NCBI RefSeq assembly: GCF_030553055.1
Contig: NZ_CP130713.1
Coordinates: 2,852,001 to 2,916,000, forward strand
Origin: Streptomyces sp. XD-27
Lineage (GTDB): Bacteria > Actinomycetota > Actinomycetes > Streptomycetales > Streptomycetaceae
Direction of reading: 5' to 3'
Length of the DNA: 64,000 nt
Shown: one piece after another, positions 8,037-16,258 of the stretch
How positions within the stretch are numbered: position 1 is the stretch's first letter
Layout: each line of letters opens with the position of its first letter
The notes under the pieces: model-generated
Told to the model about the DNA's origin: nothing
The model's input: the letters and a program-made list of their open reading frames with translations, nothing else
Database searches by the model: none
Program-made: the position numbers and the translations under genes

Positions 8037-8879
8037 TCAGTGCCGGCCCGGCAGCAGTCCCAGCTCCACCGCGCGCACCCCGGCCTGGAACCGGGAATGC
8101 GCCCCCAGCTCCCGCATGAGCTCGGCGACGTAGCGGCGGTAGGTGCGCAGCGAGACCCGCATCTCGCGCGCCGCGACCTCGTCGGTGTGGCCGGTGCGCA
8201 GGCACTCCAGGACGCGTCGCGCGGTCTCCGCCGACAGCCGTCCGCCGAGCTGCGGATACTCCTCCAAGGCCACGGCGTTCGCCCAGGCCCCGGCGAAGAG
8301 CAGCTCCATGGCCTGGACGGTCGCCGCGTCCTCGACGAGGGACGCGTGGCGGTCGGCCCGCTGGGCGCCCAGCCGTACGTACGCCGTGCGGCCGTCGATC
8401 AACAGCGCTTCCTGGAGGTCGGTGTCGGCCACCCGGATCTCGCATGCCGGGGCGCCGCTCGCCCGGGCGCGGGCCCGGGTGGCGGGCGCCGCGCCGGGCA
8501 CGCACAGGAGTTTGACGGCGACTCGGTCGCCGTCGGTCCCGGCCGCCGGTCGGCCGAGCGCCGCGAAGAGGGCGTCCTCCTGCTCGCCGCCGACGAGCAC
8601 GGCGCTGACGCTCTGGGTGGCGCCGCGCACCAGCCGGTCGACGGCCTCCGCGGGCACGGCGCCGACGAGGGCTGACCGGGCGAGTTCGCGGCGGTGGCGG
8701 TGGACGGTCGACTCGATCAGATCCCGCGCCGCCAGCAGGGCGCGCTCCACGTAGTCCGGGGTGGCGGCGTACTCCGAGGCGGCGGGCTCCCTCGGACGCG
8801 GAATCTCCAGCGGGAGCGCTCCCAAGCCCGCCACCGCACTTCTGTGAACGGGCTCGGACGTCATCGGCAGAGCAACCAT
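8037..8879 (-). CDS. LuxR-type helix-turn-helix regulator, copy 2
   Basis: About 280 residues from ATG 8879, which follows AGGGGA; a frame to 8960 exists without a ribosome site. It has the same layout as its downstream paralogue: a sensing domain with HRHRRELARS and an ALLIDGRTAYVRLG strand, then a C-terminal HTH with VSLRTYRRYVAELMRELGAH and SRFQAGVRAVELGLLPGR. It lacks a receiver domain. The pair probably arose by tandem duplication. The 480-bp upstream region carries a possible micro-ORF. Confidence 0.72.
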   Translation of the reverse strand: MVALPMTSEPVHRSAVAGLGALPLEIPRPREPAASEYAATPDYVERALLAARDLIESTVHRHRRELARSALVGAVPAEAVDRLVRGATQSVSAVLVGGEQEDALFAALGRPAAGTDGDRVAVKLLCVPGAAPATRARARASGAPACEIRVADTDLQEALLIDGRTAYVRLGAQRADRHASLVEDAATVQAMELLFAGAWANAVALEEYPQLGGRLSAETARRVLECLRTGHTDEVAAREMRVSLRTYRRYVAELMRELGAHSRFQAGVRAVELGLLPGRH

Positions 8880-9359
8880 GGCTTCCCCTGAGTGGCGCGG
8901 CGAACAATTGTCGATGACCGAGGTTTGCTGTGAAAACCCCGGCTGGGGCCAATCCCGCACGCGCCTTCTGGCTCCCCGCCCGAGGAATTCCTTGGCCCCA
9001 AAGGGAGACGATCTCCGAGCTCAAACCAAGCCGACCCTAATTCGCACACGGCAACGAAGTCAACGCGGGGCGTGAGGTAAAGAATGAGCAAAGTCGGAGC
9101 CTTAGCGCCATGGTGACGCCCGCGAGCAGCCAGGGCGTGGACCATCTGGCAGCAAGTTGCCTACGGGCGGCCCGAGCGACCCTCCACCTGTACGCACCGC
9201 ACCCGGAGCGCGACGAACGGCGACCCGAAAGTCAAACAGGTGTCCACTTGCTGCCACTGTTGACGCGCGTAGCCCGAACAGCCCGCCGAGGGCGCTTCCG
9301 CATAGCATGGACCGCCTACGGTGCCCGGACAGACACCCCGAAGCCACCCAAAGGGAGGG
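8880..9359. other. 480-bp intergenic region between divergent genes
   Basis: It lies between the minus-strand LuxR-like gene and the plus-strand secreted-protein gene, and parts of it are richer in A and T than the genes around it. No conserved protein, RNA gene or terminator is recognisable. The one item of note is a 10-codon ORF with a plausible ribosome site at 9084, listed separately. The region presumably holds promoters for both flanking genes. Confidence 0.5.
9084..9116 (+). CDS. Possible 10-residue micro-ORF containing a TTA codon
   Basis: ATG 9084 follows GTGAGGT at about 6 bp and encodes MSKVGALAPW before TGA. Codon 7 is TTA, which in Streptomyces needs the bldA tRNA. It sits in the promoter region between two divergent genes, next to a pair of receiver-less LuxR-like regulators. 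It could be a signalling or leader peptide, or chance; ORFs this short are expected by chance. Confidence 0.22.
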   Translation: MSKVGALAPW

Positions 9360-9363
9360 ATGC

Positions 9364-9855
9364 ATGACGCCGCCGCGCGGTTCGATCAAGCGCCCCTCCC
9401 GGGCGGTGACGCTGCTCCTCGCGCTCATCGCCGGGTTCGTCGCGGGGCTCGCCGCCGATCCGACGCCCGCGGCCGCGGGCCATCGGTACGCGGCCTTCGC
9501 GACCGCACACATCGCCACCCCGGTCGGCGCCGGGGCCGACGCGGCCGGAGCCACAGCCGACGTGGCCGGGGACCGGGCCGCGTCAGCCGAGCTCCGAACC
9601 GCCATGGCCGAGGCCCGCCGGTCCGACGTGACCGCCGCGTCGCGGCAGCCCGCCCAGTGCGACAGGTTTCCCCACCCCGCCCGCGACGGAACGCAGGCCG
9701 CGGTGACCGGAACCCCGCACACCGACCCGCTGCCGCATCCGGCCGCCACCCACGTCGCCGTACCCGCGGGACGCACTCCGCACGCCGTGCCACCCCGCGC
9801 GCCGCCGCTCCCGCCGACGGGCTGCGCCGAACTCCTCCCGGTCCTCAGAATCTAG
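9364..9855 (+). CDS. Hypothetical secreted or membrane-anchored protein
   Basis: A 163-residue protein from ATG 9364, directly behind AAAGGGAGGG. A basic start and the hydrophobic stretch AVTLLLALIAGFVAGLAA form a signal peptide or membrane anchor. The rest is rich in Ala, Thr, His and Pro, with two Cys, and ends TGCAELLPVLRI. I do not recognise the family. It lies 105 bp upstream of the DsbA-like gene in the same direction, so an envelope redox role is possible but unproven. Confidence 0.55.
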   Translation: MTPPRGSIKRPSRAVTLLLALIAGFVAGLAADPTPAAAGHRYAAFATAHIATPVGAGADAAGATADVAGDRAASAELRTAMAEARRSDVTAASRQPAQCDRFPHPARDGTQAAVTGTPHTDPLPHPAATHVAVPAGRTPHAVPPRAPPLPPTGCAELLPVLRI

Positions 9856-9960
9856 GCCCGCCTCCACCGGCCTCCGCGCCCCGCGCCCGTGCGTCCCACG
9901 CCCGCGCGCCCCCGCGCCCGTTCGGCCGGTGTTCCGCATGCCCGGATTCCGTATGACCAC

Positions 9961-10758
9961 ATGGAGCACACCACCATGCCCGCACGCGCCACCACCACCC
10001 GGCGGCTCGCGGCGATCGGCGCCGCCATCGCCCTCGTCGTCGCCCTCTTCTGCACCATCCTCGCCATCAACGACAGCGGCGGGGACGACGACGGGACGAA
10101 GGCGGGCGGCGCCTCCGCGCCCCCGGCCACCGACTCCGCGCAGCAACGCGCCTACGACGAGCTGGCGCGGTCCACCGAGCGGCGCGAGGCGGGCGACCCG
10201 CTCGCCCTCGGCCGCAAGGACGCGCCCGTCGTCCTCATCGAGTACGCCGACTACCAGTGCTCGTTCTGCGGCCGCTTCTCCCGCGAGACCAAGCCGGACC
10301 TGATCGAGAAGTACGTGGACAGCGGGGTGCTGCGCATCGAGTTCCGCAACTACACCATCTTCGGCGAGGACTCCGAACGGGCCGCGCGCGCCTCGTGGGC
10401 CGCCGGGCGGCAGGGCAGGTTCTGGCAGTTCCACGACGAGCTGTACGCCAAGCCCCGCAAGGGCGACGCGCTCTCGGAGGAGAAGCTGACCGAGATGGCG
10501 CGCCGCAGCGGCGTCACCGACCTCGACCGCTTCCACGAGGACATGTCGGGCGCGGCCGCGAAGGCGGCGCTCAAGAAGGACCAGGAGGAGGGGTACCGAC
10601 TGGGCGTGCAGAGCACCCCGTCGTTCCTGGTCAACGGACGGCCGCTGGCCGGGGCGCAGCCGACCGAGGTCTTCTCGTCGGTCATCGACGAGGCCGCCGC
10701 GGTGGCCAAGGCCCAGGGCAAGGGCAAGGACGACGACAAGGGCAAGGCGGCGAAGTGA
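9961..10758 (+). CDS. Membrane-anchored DsbA/BdbD-like thiol oxidoreductase
   Basis: About 265 residues: one N-terminal membrane helix (residues 17-36), an acidic linker, then a thioredoxin fold with the active site ADYQCSFCGRFS (CSFC), a DsbA-type helical insertion, and the cis-Pro loop STPSFLVNG. It probably catalyses disulfide formation or isomerisation outside the membrane. A Lys/Asp-rich tail (GKGKDDDKGK) ends the protein. ATG 9961 is chosen; ATG 9976 is possible. Its stop overlaps the start of the CcdA-like gene (GTGA), a coupling that fits electron exchange between the two products. Confidence 0.85.
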   Translation: MEHTTMPARATTTRRLAAIGAAIALVVALFCTILAINDSGGDDDGTKAGGASAPPATDSAQQRAYDELARSTERREAGDPLALGRKDAPVVLIEYADYQCSFCGRFSRETKPDLIEKYVDSGVLRIEFRNYTIFGEDSERAARASWAAGRQGRFWQFHDELYAKPRKGDALSEEKLTEMARRSGVTDLDRFHEDMSGAAAKAALKKDQEEGYRLGVQSTPSFLVNGRPLAGAQPTEVFSSVIDEAAAVAKAQGKGKDDDKGKAAK

Positions 10759-11612
10759 CCGACATCGGCTACCTCGCGGCCTTCCTCGGCGGCGCGCTGG
10801 CCCTGCTCAGCCCGTGCAGCGCGCTGCTGCTGCCCGCCTTCTTCGCGTACTCCCTCTCCTCACCGGGCCGGCTGCTGGCCCGTACCTCGGTGTTCTACGT
10901 GGGGCTCGCCACCACGCTGGTCCCGCTCGGCGTGGCCAGCACCGCCGCCAGCCGGCTCTTCTACGGACACCGGGACACCCTCGTCGCGGTCGGCGGCTGG
11001 ACGGTGATCGCCATGGGGGCGGCGCAGATCCTGGGCCTCGGCTTCGCGTCGCGGCGCGCGCAGGCGGCCGCGGGCCGGATCACCCCCCGCTCGGCGGCGT
11101 CGGCCGCGGCCACCTTCGTACTGGGCTGCGTCTACGGGCTGGCGGGCTTCTGCGCCGGGCCGATCCTGGGCGCGGTGCTGACGGTGACGGCGGTCAGCGG
11201 CAGCCCGGTGTACGGGGGGTCGATGCTGGCCGTCTACGCCCTGGGCATGGCGCTGCCGCTGTTCCTGCTGGCGCTGCTGTGGGACCGCTTCGACCTGGGG
11301 CGGCGGCGCTGGCTGCGCGGCCGGGAGCTGGGCGTCGGGCGGCTGCGGCTGCACACCACCTCGCTGCTGTCCGGCCTGTTCTTCATCGGCATCGGCACCC
11401 TGTTCCTGCTGTACAACGGCATGTCCGCGGTCTCCGGGGTGCTCGACGCCGACCAGGAGTTCCGGCTGGAGCAGTGGGCGCGGCGGGTCGGGGACGCGGT
11501 TCCGGACGCCGCCCTGCTCGCCGCGGTCGCGCTGGTGGTGGCGGCCGCGCTGGCCCGGATCGCGCTGCGCGCGCCGAAGGAGCCGAAGGAGCCGAAGGAG
11601 CCGAAGGAGTAG
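10755..11612 (+). CDS. ccdA: CcdA-like cytochrome c biogenesis/thiol electron-transfer membrane protein
   Basis: About 285 residues with six or seven membrane helices. The two redox cysteines of the CcdA/DsbD beta family are visible in LSPCSALLLPAFF (helix 1) and AGFCAGPILGAVL (helix 4), both Pro-flanked. It would move reducing equivalents from cytoplasmic thioredoxin to the extracytoplasmic thiol protein encoded just upstream. GTG 10755 overlaps the dsbA-like stop by 4 bp. The protein ends in a four-fold KEP repeat (KEPKEPKEPKE) from a 9-bp tandem duplication. Confidence 0.83.
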   Translation: MTDIGYLAAFLGGALALLSPCSALLLPAFFAYSLSSPGRLLARTSVFYVGLATTLVPLGVASTAASRLFYGHRDTLVAVGGWTVIAMGAAQILGLGFASRRAQAAAGRITPRSAASAAATFVLGCVYGLAGFCAGPILGAVLTVTAVSGSPVYGGSMLAVYALGMALPLFLLALLWDRFDLGRRRWLRGRELGVGRLRLHTTSLLSGLFFIGIGTLFLLYNGMSAVSGVLDADQEFRLEQWARRVGDAVPDAALLAAVALVVAAALARIALRAPKEPKEPKEPKE

Positions 11613-11654
11613 CCGTGCGGCCCTGCCCGGCCTGCGGGCCGAGCAGGGCCACGG
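11613..11654. terminator. Imperfect hairpin between convergent ccdA-like and LPMO genes
   Basis: GGCCCTGC at 11619-11626 pairs with GCAGGGCC at 11643-11650. Outer CCGT and ACGG extend the stem past a 2-base bulge. It lies between two convergent stops, a position expected for a bidirectional terminator. Confidence 0.5.
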
Positions 11655-11681
11655 GGTCCGCGTGCGCTCAGAGCTGTGCGC

Positions 11682-12275
11682 TCAGAACTGGACGTCCGAG
11701 CACGCGTAGAACGCGTTGGCCGTGTCCGCGATCGTCCACACGGCGACGATCACGTGGTGGCCGGATTTGCCGCTGGGCAGCCGCCCGGAGTGGGAGAGGG
11801 TGCTCGGCGGCCGCTGGCCGTTGTAGGGGACGGTCAGGAACGGGGTCAGCTCCAGGTTGGCCCGGGTGATCTTCTCGCTGGGGCTGTACCCGTCCTTGGT
11901 GATGTAGTAGCGGAAGTCGGTGGTCGCGTGTGCGGCCGTGAACCGCCAGGTGAAGGTCTGCTCCTGACCCGCGGAGACCTTGGTGGTGGGCCACGAGCCG
12001 CCCCGCGGATCGTCGAGCTGCGCGAACTCGCTGTTGCCGCCCGAGCAGATCCGGCCGTCGGCGGGTCCGCCGCCCGGGAACCCCTTGGGGCCCTCGACGC
12101 TCTGCGGCTCCCATTGGATGGGGCCGCAGTTCTTCACCGTGCCGTTGGCGCACAGCTTCTGGCGGCTGATGGGTGAGTCGGTGTAGCCGTGACCGGAGGC
12201 GCTGCCGGCCGTCGCGAGGACGGTGACAGCGGCGAGGCCGACGCCGATGACGGCCGCGCGGATCCTTCTGCGCAT
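11682..12275 (-). CDS. AA10 lytic polysaccharide monooxygenase (chitin-active type)
   Basis: A 197-residue secreted copper enzyme. The signal peptide ends SASG and the mature chain starts HGYTDSPISRQ, placing His1 at the N-terminus for the histidine brace. The second brace His is in FTAAHATTDFRYYITK. A Phe sits in the axial region (TIADTANAFYACSD). There is no extra carbohydrate-binding domain. It oxidatively cleaves chitin, or the CslA-made glycan in the tip-glycan locus. A 10-bp palindrome matching a DasR dre core lies 78 bp upstream. ATG 12275 is chosen because the frame to 12305 adds only unlikely residues. Confidence 0.92.
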   Translation of the reverse strand: MRRRIRAAVIGVGLAAVTVLATAGSASGHGYTDSPISRQKLCANGTVKNCGPIQWEPQSVEGPKGFPGGGPADGRICSGGNSEFAQLDDPRGGSWPTTKVSAGQEQTFTWRFTAAHATTDFRYYITKDGYSPSEKITRANLELTPFLTVPYNGQRPPSTLSHSGRLPSGKSGHHVIVAVWTIADTANAFYACSDVQF

Positions 12276-12349
12276 GCTTCGCTCCTGGGATACGTGGGGG
12301 GCCACGCGGCGGTAGCCGCGTGGTGAAGCGAATCGCCGGCGCCGGCGAG

Positions 12350-12365
12350 TGCGGTCTAGACCAAG
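12350..12365 (-). promoter_or_regulatory. DasR-responsive element (dre)-like operator of the LPMO gene
   Basis: On the minus strand this reads CTTGGTCTAGACCGCA, close to the DasR consensus ACTGGTCTAGACCACT, and its core GGTCTAGACC (12353-12362) is a perfect palindrome. A further element, TTGGT-N9-ACCAA at 12398-12416, lies upstream and may be part of the promoter. In Streptomyces, GlcNAc-derived phosphosugars lift DasR from such sites at chitinolytic genes. Confidence 0.75.
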
Positions 12366-12416
12366 GCAGAGACCACGACGGAGGTTAGACCCCGCATTTG
12401 GTCATGTCCATACCAA

Positions 12417-13082
12417 TCACAGAGACTCCAGGGCCACCGCCCCGAGGACGCGGTCGCACCGGTCCCGGCTCCCCTTCACCAGTTCGCCGTTGGGCTGGTC
12501 GTTGCCCGCGACCCAGGCGCGGGCCTCCCCCTCGTTCCGGCCGCCCGCGCGCTGCCGCTCCACCAGCCGGGTGTGCCGCACCTCGTCCGGCGCCTCCAGG
12601 TACCACAGCCCGCGCATCAGGCGGCGCGCGTCACGCCACCCCGGCTCGTCGCACGCCAGGTAGTTCCCCTCGGTGACCACCAGCCGGGCGCCGGGCGCCA
12701 CCCGGTGCCGCGCGGCGACCGGCTCGTGCAGCGTCCGGTCGTAATCCGGTACGTAGATCTCCCGCCCCGGCTCCTCGACCACGCGGCGCAGCAGCGCGGC
12801 GTACCCCCAGACGTCGAAGCTGGGCGGTGAGCCCTTGCGCGCGGTCAGCCCGAGCCGCTCCAGCTGCGCGTTGGACAGATGGAACCCGTCGAGCGGCAGA
12901 TAGGCGGCCGCGTCCGGCCCGTACCGCCGCGCCAGCTCGGCGACCAGCGCCCGGGCCAGGGTGGACTTCCCCGCGCCGGGCGGCCCGGCGATCCCCAGCA
13001 CGCGGCGGCTCGCGCCGCCGCCCAGCGCCCAGGCGTCCGCCGCCACCTCGCCGATCTCCACGTGCTCCACGTGCTCCGCCAT
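12417..13082 (-). CDS. P-loop nucleoside/sugar kinase family protein
   Basis: About 221 residues from ATG 13082. A Walker A motif, GIAGPPGAGKSTLARAL, is at residues 27-43. It is followed by YLPLDGFHLSNAQL and FDVWGYAALL, the pattern of the uridine kinase/pantothenate kinase-like group often annotated as nucleoside/nucleotide kinase family. A VTEGNYLACDEPGW segment supplies the Walker B region. Substrate unknown. It lies between the LPMO gene and tRNA-Lys, the same neighbours I recall in S. coelicolor. Confidence 0.75.
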   Translation of the reverse strand: MAEHVEHVEIGEVAADAWALGGGASRRVLGIAGPPGAGKSTLARALVAELARRYGPDAAAYLPLDGFHLSNAQLERLGLTARKGSPPSFDVWGYAALLRRVVEEPGREIYVPDYDRTLHEPVAARHRVAPGARLVVTEGNYLACDEPGWRDARRLMRGLWYLEAPDEVRHTRLVERQRAGGRNEGEARAWVAGNDQPNGELVKGSRDRCDRVLGAVALESL

Positions 13083-13180
13083 CACCGCATCCCTCCTCCG
13101 CTCCGGACGGCCGGTTCTACCAGCCGTCCGGGTGGTGCGGAGCATCCTTTTGCGTCGGGTAAGATTTCCTACGTCAGCGA

Positions 13181-13254
13181 GCGCCGCTAGCTCAGTTGGT
13201 TAGAGCAGCTGACTCTTAATCAGCGGGTCCGGGGTTCGAGTCCCTGGCGGCGCA
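13181..13254 (+). tRNA. tRNA-Lys (anticodon CTT)
   Basis: A complete 74-nt cloverleaf. Acceptor GCGCCGC pairs with GCGGCGC at 13247-13253, with discriminator A. The D arm is GCTCAGTTGGTTAGAGC. The anticodon stem GCTGA/TCAGC (13208-13212, 13220-13224) closes loop CTCTTAA, giving anticodon CTT at 13215-13217. The T loop is GGTTCGAGTCC. CCA is not encoded. Confidence 0.97.
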
Positions 13255-13261
13255 CGTCACA

Positions 13262-13297
13262 CCGAGGGCCCCCTCGCCTAGGCGAGGGGGCCCTCGG
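13262..13297. terminator. Strong hairpin terminator after tRNA-Lys
   Basis: A 17-bp perfect stem with a TA loop: CCGAGGGCCCCCTCGCC at 13262-13278 and its complement at 13281-13297. It starts 8 bp after the tRNA and has no clear T tract, as is common in Streptomyces. Confidence 0.85.
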
Positions 13298-13331
13298 TCG
13301 TACCGACCGCTGGTCACATGGGGAGGTCGCG

Positions 13332-14027
13332 GTGCACAGTCGCGGAATGGCGCGCGACATCCAGGAGCGGATCAAGAAGCTGATCGTCGACCAGCGGCTG
13401 CCCTCCGGCTCCCCCCTGCCGACCGAGACGGAGCTGATGGAGCTCCTCGGCGTCAGCCGCAACTCCGTACGCGAGGCGCTCAAGGCGCTCCAGGCGATGG
13501 GCATCGTGGAGATCCGCCACGGGTTCGGCACCTATGTCGGCCCCATGTCGATGGCCCCGATGATCGAGGGGCTGATCTTCCGCACGGTCGCGGGCCACTA
13601 CCGCGGCGAGGACAGCCTGCTCCAGCTGCTGGAGCTGCGCGAGGCGGTGGAGACCGGGCTGGTCGCGCGGCTGGCCGGGCGGATACCGGAGGAGGACCTC
13701 GCCGGCCTCGACGCCGTGGTGGCGCGGATGGAGGAGGAGGCCGCCGCGGGAGCCGTCGGCGCCGACACCGACCGCGCGTTCCACGCCGCGCTCTACCGCC
13801 ATCTGGACAACCTGCTGCTCAGCGAGGTGCTGGAGGCGTTCTGGGACGCCTTCCACCGGGTCCGTACCGACCTGGTCGACGTCCACCAGGATCCCCGGGT
13901 CACCTGCGCGCAGCACCGCGAGATCCTGGCGGCGGTGCGCTCGGGGGACGCCGTACGGGCCGAGCAGGCGGTCCGCGACCACTTCGGGAACATCCGGGCG
14001 CGGCTGCGCTCGGCGCACCAGGGCTGA
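13332..14027 (+). CDS. GntR-family regulator, FadR/FCD subfamily
   Basis: 231 residues from GTG 13332, behind GGGAGGT. A winged HTH occupies residues 5-70 (PTETELMELLGVSRNSVREA, then LKALQAMGIVEIRHGFGTYVG). An all-helical FCD domain follows, with metal-binding-type His/Asp residues in DRAFHAALYRHLDN, QHREILAAVRSGD and VRDHFGNI. It probably senses a carboxylate or sugar acid. It precedes glxA on the same strand and may control it, which is inferred from position only. Confidence 0.87.
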   Translation: MHSRGMARDIQERIKKLIVDQRLPSGSPLPTETELMELLGVSRNSVREALKALQAMGIVEIRHGFGTYVGPMSMAPMIEGLIFRTVAGHYRGEDSLLQLLELREAVETGLVARLAGRIPEEDLAGLDAVVARMEEEAAAGAVGADTDRAFHAALYRHLDNLLLSEVLEAFWDAFHRVRTDLVDVHQDPRVTCAQHREILAAVRSGDAVRAEQAVRDHFGNIRARLRSAHQG

Positions 14028-14207
14028 TCCGACCGGGGCGCTCGCGCACCGCACCCGGTCCGCCCGTGGCCGGTACGCTCCTCATCTATTCGGGCGGTCT
14101 TCAACTATTGAGGCGATCTCCGGCGGGTCGCTCGCCTCCTTGTGCTCCTTGGGACACAGTCGTCCAGCGATATCCATGTGACGACCGTCCTTGGGGAGAC
14201 GTGCGCA

Positions 14208-16156
14208 GTGAAGTACCGACCGAGTCGCCGCACTCGCCGTTACGCCATCGGCACAGCCGCCGTGATCGTGCTGGCAGGATTCAATGGCCCGGCCCTGTAC
14301 CGCTTCGGTACGGAGAAATACCACGAGCACAAGATCAACCAGCCGGAGTACAAGGCTGAGAACGGCCACTGGAAGGTGGTGGACGTTCCCGAGGAGTACC
14401 GGATCAACACGATCCACGCCGCGCTGCTGCACACCGGCAAGGTCCTCCTCATCGCCGGCTCCGGGAACGACGCCAAGAACTTCGCGGCCAAGTCGTTCCG
14501 GTCGGTGCTATGGGATCCGAAGCGGAACACCTTCAAGAACATTCCGACCCCGAGCGACATGTTCTGTACCGGGCACACCCAGCTGGCGGACGGAAAACTG
14601 CTGGTGGCCGGCGGTACCCAGCGCTACGAGAAGCTCGAGGGCGACGTGCAGAAGGCCGGCGGTCTGATGATCGTCCACAACGAGAACCCGGACAAGCCGA
14701 AGACGTTCCCGGCCGGCACCCGCTTCACCGGACGGGCGAACGGCAAGTCGTTCGAGTCCAAGGATCCGGTCCTCGTACCGCGGGCGGAGAAGACCACGAA
14801 CAAGAAGACCGGAAAGGTCACGGTGACGCCCGGCACCACCCGCGTCTACGTCGAGGCGCTGCACAAGGGCGAGAATTACCAGACCGGCACCCAGGACAAT
14901 TACCGGATCGCCGGCCTCAAGGGCGCTGACGAGCGGAACTACTACGGCATCGCGCAGAAGCTGTCGTTCGACAAGAAGGACTTCCAGGGCATCAAGGATT
15001 CCTTCGAATTCGACCCGGTCGCCGAGCGCTACATCAGGGTCGACCCGATGCACGAGGCCCGCTGGTATCCGACGCTCACCACCCTCCCCGACGGCAAGGT
15101 CCTCTCGGTCTCCGGGCTCGACGAGATCGGCCAGGTGGTGCCCGGCAAGAACGAGATCTACGACCCGAAGGCGAAGAAGTGGCGCTATCTGAGCAAGCAG
15201 CGCTTCTTCCCGACCTATCCCGCGCTGTTCCTCCACGACCGGGGCACGATCTTCTACACCGGCTCCAACGCGGGCTACGGCCCCGACGACCAGGGCCGCA
15301 CCCCGGCATCTGGGACCTCAAGCGCAACACGTTCGACGTCGTACCGGGCATCAGCGACCCCGGCATCCTGGAGACCTCGATGTCCGTCCTGCTGCCGCCG
15401 GCCCAGAAGCGCCGGTACATGGTGCTCGGCGGCGGCGGGGTCGGGGAGAGCTCCAAGTCCACCGCGAGGACCCGGCTCGTCGACCTGCGGGCGAAGCACC
15501 CGCGCTTCAAGGACGGGCCGGACCTCTACGCCAAGGCCCGCTATCCCAGCAGCGTGATCCTGCCCGACGACACGGTGCTGACCACGAACGGATCCGGCGA
15601 CTACCGCGGCCGGGACGCGAGCAACATCCTCAGGGCCGAGATCTACGACCCGCGGACGAACGCCTCGCACGGCGTCGCCGACCCGCTGGTCGGCCGCAAC
15701 TACCACTCCGGCGCGCTGCTGCTGCCCGACGGCCGGGTGATGACCTTCGGCTCCGACTCGCTGTTCAGCGACAAGGCCAACACCCAACCGGGCGAGTTCG
15801 AACAGCAGATCGACATCTACAGTCCGCCCTATCTCTTCCGGGACAGACGGCCGGTGCTCGTCGACCCCGGGCCCAAGGTCGTGAAGCCGGGCGGCAAGGT
15901 GACGTACGAGAGCCCCGACACCGGCACGATCAGGCAGGCCCGGCTGATCCGACCCGGCTCCTTCACCCACGTCACGAACGTCGAACAGCGCTCCATCGAG
16001 CTGGACATGGCCAAGGCCGACGGCCGGCTGACGGTGCGGATCCCGAAGGACCCGTCGCTGGTGCCGCCGGGCTGGTACATGCTCACCGTGGCGGACGAGA
16101 CGGGCACGCCCTCCGAGGCGGTCTGGGTCAAGGTGCCGGTGAGCCCGGCCGCCTGA
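14208..16156 (+). CDS. glxA: GlxA-like radical copper oxidase (galactose oxidase family), frameshifted near 15302
   Basis: GTG 14208 follows GGGGAG. An N-terminal membrane anchor (RRYAIGTAAVIVLAGFNGPA) is followed by a kelch beta-propeller and a C-terminal Ig-like domain, closely matching Streptomyces GlxA. The cofactor Cys lies in SDMFCTGHTQL, the Tyr region is NYYGIAQKLSF, and the Cu ligand His is in GRNYHSGALLLPDGRV. Frame 14208 breaks after GPDDQGRTP. The -1 frame continues with GIWDLKRNTFDVVPG to 16156. Adding one C to the CCCC run at 15301-15304 restores about 649 residues. GlxA oxidises the tip glycan made by CslA, but cslA is not adjacent here. Confidence 0.88.
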
Positions 16157-16258
16157 CGGCGGCGCGGGTCGTCACCCGTCCGGCGGTCGCGGGGTTCCGC
16201 GCCACGGGTTCGGCGTCGCGGGAATTCCGCGGTCACGGGCTCTGCCCGTGGCGGCGTC

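Noticed and set aside
9364..9855. LPPTG in the secreted protein as a sortase anchor
   Set aside because: LPPTG at residues 149-153 is followed by only 10 residues and no membrane helix or basic tail, so it cannot be a sorting signal.
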